64,000 nucleotides of DNA from positions 186,001 through 250,000 of the forward strand of contig NZ_JAESVF010000001.1 of NCBI RefSeq assembly GCF_038433465.1, in the 5' to 3' direction. Positions within the stretch are counted from its first letter, which is position 1, and every line of letters begins with the position of its first letter. The stretch comes from Galbibacter sp038433465 (GTDB lineage: Bacteria; Bacteroidota; Bacteroidia; Flavobacteriales; Flavobacteriaceae). Both the position numbers and the translations under genes were made by a program. The notes beneath the pieces were generated by a model that searched no databases, was not told the origin of the DNA, and was given only the letters and a program-made list of their open reading frames with translations. Below are positions 61,631-64,000 of the stretch, in pieces.

Positions 61631-63247
61631 ATGAAAAAAACATATAAATTACTCATCGCATTAATAGCTTCAGGATCCTTAATGGTTTCTTGTCACGACG
61701 ATTTAGACCAAACTCCTATTGATCCAGATAGCTTTACAGAAGAAAATGTATTTGCAACCGTAGACGACGCAAAAGGAGCACTTACAAAATTATACGCCAG
61801 TTTAGCATTAACTGGACAAGAAGGACCTGCTGGAGATGCCGATATTTCTGGTATCGACGAAGGTACTTCTCAATACACAAGAATGTTATTCAGTTTAAAC
61901 GAATTAACTACAGACAATGCTGTTGTTGGCTGGGGAGACCCAGGGTTACCAAACCTTCACGCCATGACTTGGGGTGCTAGCAACGACTTTACAACTGCTA
62001 TGTACTATCGTTTAGCACAAGAGGTTTCATTCTGTAACTCATTTATCGAAAAGGCAGCTTCTTTAAGCGATAATGCCGAAGTAGCTTCTTTTATTGCTGA
62101 AGCGCGCTTTTTAAGAGCATTTGCTTATTACAACCTTATCGATTTTTATAGCGACGTTCCTTTGGTAACAATCGTTTCTACCGATTTACCAGAGCAAAAC
62201 ACTCGCGAAGAAATTTTCAATTTTATCGAAACAGAATTAACGGAAATTGAAACAGAATTAAAAGAAAGTGGCGCTAACGAATACGGACGTGTAGATCGTG
62301 TAGCTGCTTGGGCATTACTTTCTAAGTTATATTTAAATGCTGAAGTTTGGACAAGCGAAGCTAAGTACACAGAAGCTGTTACCTATGCAAACAAAGTGAT
62401 TAATTCTTCATATAGTATTAACACTACAGATGCAAACGGAAACGGAACTGCTTACGACGAACTTTTCTTAGCAGATAACGATACCAACGGAGCGCAAAAC
62501 GAATTTATTTTTGCGGTAAACTTCGACGGAAACAACTCTAGAACTTATGGAGGAACAACCTTTTTAGTTCACGCTGCTATTGGTGGTTCTATGGAGCCAG
62601 CTGCTTTCGGAGTAAACGGAGGTTGGGCAGGTTTACGTACAACAAGTGGTTTGGTTGAAAAATTTGATGATGCTATTACTACTTCAGATGAAAATGGTAA
62701 TCCAACAGCTTGGTCAGATGCCAGAGCTATGTTCTATACCGACGGACAAGAATACGAAATCAACACTATTGCTAATACGTTTACCGATGGATATGCTGTA
62801 ACTAAGTTTACAAATATCGATTCGCAAGGAAACGCTGGTAGCGATGAAGGTGGAGATTTTGTTGATACCGATTTACCGCTAATAAGAGTTGCAGAAATTT
62901 ACTTAAACTACGCAGAAGCAGTTGCAAGAGGTGGTGCTGGTGGAGACTTAGGTACTGCTGCTGGTTATATTAACGAGTTGAGAGCACGTGCAAATGCAAC
63001 TACAATTTCGCAAAGCGACCTTACACTAGATTTTATTTTAGATGAAAGAGCAAGAGAATTGTATTGGGAAGGACAACGTAGAACCGATTTAGTTCGATTC
63101 GGATACTTTACAAGCGGAAGCTACGTATGGCCTTTTAAAGGAGGTGCTAAAAATGGTACAGGTGTAGACGATTTCAGAAATCTATTCCCATTACCTAGCA
63201 ACATCGTTTTAATCAATACAAACCTAACCCAAAACCCTGGTTATTAA
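61631..63247 (+). CDS. SusD/RagB-type glycan-binding lipoprotein
   Basis: A 538-residue outer-membrane lipoprotein that caps SusC and binds glycan. Lipobox LMVSC gives Cys21. TPR-like helices follow (NVFATVDDAKGALTKLYASL, EARFLRAFAYYNLIDFYSDV, AWALLSKLYLNAEVW), and the C-terminal SusD signatures are ADGYAVTKF-type loops with RVAEIYLNYAEAVARGG, INELRARANA and DERARELYWEGQRRTDLVRF. It ends FPLPSNIVLINTNLTQNPGY. This is the standard partner of the preceding SusC. Confidence 0.96.
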   Translation: MKKTYKLLIALIASGSLMVSCHDDLDQTPIDPDSFTEENVFATVDDAKGALTKLYASLALTGQEGPAGDADISGIDEGTSQYTRMLFSLNELTTDNAVVGWGDPGLPNLHAMTWGASNDFTTAMYYRLAQEVSFCNSFIEKAASLSDNAEVASFIAEARFLRAFAYYNLIDFYSDVPLVTIVSTDLPEQNTREEIFNFIETELTEIETELKESGANEYGRVDRVAAWALLSKLYLNAEVWTSEAKYTEAVTYANKVINSSYSINTTDANGNGTAYDELFLADNDTNGAQNEFIFAVNFDGNNSRTYGGTTFLVHAAIGGSMEPAAFGVNGGWAGLRTTSGLVEKFDDAITTSDENGNPTAWSDARAMFYTDGQEYEINTIANTFTDGYAVTKFTNIDSQGNAGSDEGGDFVDTDLPLIRVAEIYLNYAEAVARGGAGGDLGTAAGYINELRARANATTISQSDLTLDFILDERARELYWEGQRRTDLVRFGYFTSGSYVWPFKGGAKNGTGVDDFRNLFPLPSNIVLINTNLTQNPGY

Positions 63248-63260
63248 AATGCGTATCAAA

Positions 63261-64000
63261 ATGAAGAAAATATCAGTTTTATTATTTGCATGTACAGCTA
63301 CTTTAGGCTTTCATGCATGTTCAAACGACGATGACATTGCCAATATCGCGATGCCAAGTTCAGAAGAAATTGCATTTGAAAATACTATTGAAGACCTATA
63401 CACTTTAGATGCTTCAGAAAACGATAGTATTGCAGAAACTTTTACATGGAACGCTGTTGATTTTAACGCTCCTACTCCTGTATACTACGAATTACAAGCT
63501 TCACCTTCAGAAACATTTGAAGACATTACTGTAATTGCAAGTAACCTTTCGGCACCTACATACGATGCCAAAGTTAAAGACATGATTGCAGTGGCAAATG
63601 AAGCAGGAATAGACAATGATGCTGAAACAGAAGCGCCAAACACAGGTACTATTTACTTTAAAGCTAGAGCTTATGTTGGTAGCAACGGAGGGAACACTGT
63701 TGAGAAACTTTCTGAGGCAATTGCTGTAAATGTAGAATTGGTAGAAGGCGAAGTAAGTATTTTAACTACTTGGGGACTTGTAGGATCGGCTACTCCAAAC
63801 GGATGGGATGGTCCAGATGTTCCTTTTGTGCTTACAGATGATGAAAATGTTGTGGTAGCTTATGCAAATCTTATTGATGGAGAAATTAAAATAAGAGAGA
63901 ACAACGATTGGACTTTAAACTACGGAGATACTGGAAATGACGGAACACTTGAAGAAGGTGGAGACAACATTCCTGTTACTGCTGGTTCATACAAAATTGA
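63261..64000 (+). CDS. SusE/SusF-like starch-binding outer-membrane lipoprotein (3' end missing)
   Basis: A lipoprotein cut by the window end after about 246 residues. The start at 63261 (MKKISVLLFACTATLGFHAC) has its lipobox Cys at residue 20; an alternative ATG at 63249 adds four residues. Residues about 50-120 form a SusE-type Ig-like domain (FTWNAVDFNAPTPVYYELQA), and after about 165 a SusE/F starch-binding module begins: WGLVGSATPNGWDGPD and RENNDWTLNYGDTGNDG. SusE-like proteins hold starch at the surface beside SusCD. Confidence 0.9.
   Translation, partial: MKKISVLLFACTATLGFHACSNDDDIANIAMPSSEEIAFENTIEDLYTLDASENDSIAETFTWNAVDFNAPTPVYYELQASPSETFEDITVIASNLSAPTYDAKVKDMIAVANEAGIDNDAETEAPNTGTIYFKARAYVGSNGGNTVEKLSEAIAVNVELVEGEVSILTTWGLVGSATPNGWDGPDVPFVLTDDENVVVAYANLIDGEIKIRENNDWTLNYGDTGNDGTLEEGGDNIPVTAGSYKI

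Overview
The window is an AT-rich stretch of a chromosome from a member of the Bacteroidota, almost certainly a marine-type flavobacterium (Flavobacteriaceae). The evidence is the gene families (a SusC/SusD pair, a GYDIA-type GHMP kinase, type III pantothenate kinase next to LptC, an arsenosugar cluster with ArsM and ArsS), the TAnnTTTG -7 promoter motifs without Shine-Dalgarno sequences, and the many lipoprotein and beta-barrel genes. There are no phage genes, transposases, rRNA genes or CRISPR arrays. Both edges cut genes: HMG-CoA reductase on the left and a SusE-like lipoprotein on the right.

Layout. 0-2.2 kb: end of HMG-CoA reductase and a GYDIA GHMP kinase (mevalonate pathway). 2.2-10.3 kb: envelope biogenesis block (PpiD-like chaperone, CNNM/CorC protein, LptC, TPR protein, beta-barrel protein, CoaX). 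10.3-10.4 kb: tRNA-Phe with a textbook promoter. 10.5-13.8 kb: envelope proteins of unknown role. 13.9-21.2 kb: molybdenum cofactor cluster (mocA-like, xdhC, moeA, TauE-type exporter, moeB-rhodanese, mobA, moaC, moaA, moaD) with no moaE. 22.2-26.1 kb: arsenosugar operon (AhpD-like protein, ArsS, glycosyltransferase, purine nucleoside phosphorylase, ArsM). 26.1-28.9 kb: repeats, a fatty acid hydroxylase-like protein, a ClpP paralogue and small proteins. 29-31.7 kb: a sulfatase converging on a GH113-like glycosidase. 31.8-38.3 kb: an FAD oxidoreductase with a membrane Fe-S protein, then three glycosyltransferase-type genes. 38.3-42.4 kb: an atypical RsuA-family protein, a UbiA-type prenyltransferase resembling DGGGP synthase, mevalonate kinase and diphosphomevalonate decarboxylase. 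42.6-45.8 kb: TspO, a YhiN-type flavoprotein and a DcaP-like porin. 46.1-64 kb: a complete alpha-glucan (starch/maltodextrin) utilisation locus.

How the genes work together. In the alpha-glucan locus SusC, SusD and SusE bind and import oligosaccharides. Two GH13 enzymes and a SusB-like GH97 cut them, an MFS symporter takes up the products, and a GH65 phosphorylase with beta-phosphoglucomutase turns the disaccharide into glucose and glucose-6-phosphate. A LacI-type regulator probably controls the locus through CG-centred palindromes found before susC and before the GH13/GH13/GDPD segment. The mevalonate genes at both ends of the window together lack only a recognisable phosphomevalonate kinase, a role the GYDIA protein could fill. 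The arsenosugar operon holds the methylation, adenosylation and nucleoside-cleavage steps.

The least explained features are the dispersed intergenic repeats near 19.7, 26.2, 27.5, 43.1 and 50.6 kb, the missing moaE, the Asp-to-Glu change at the catalytic position of the pseudouridine synthase homologue, and a 21-nt element shared by the susC and MFS upstream regions.
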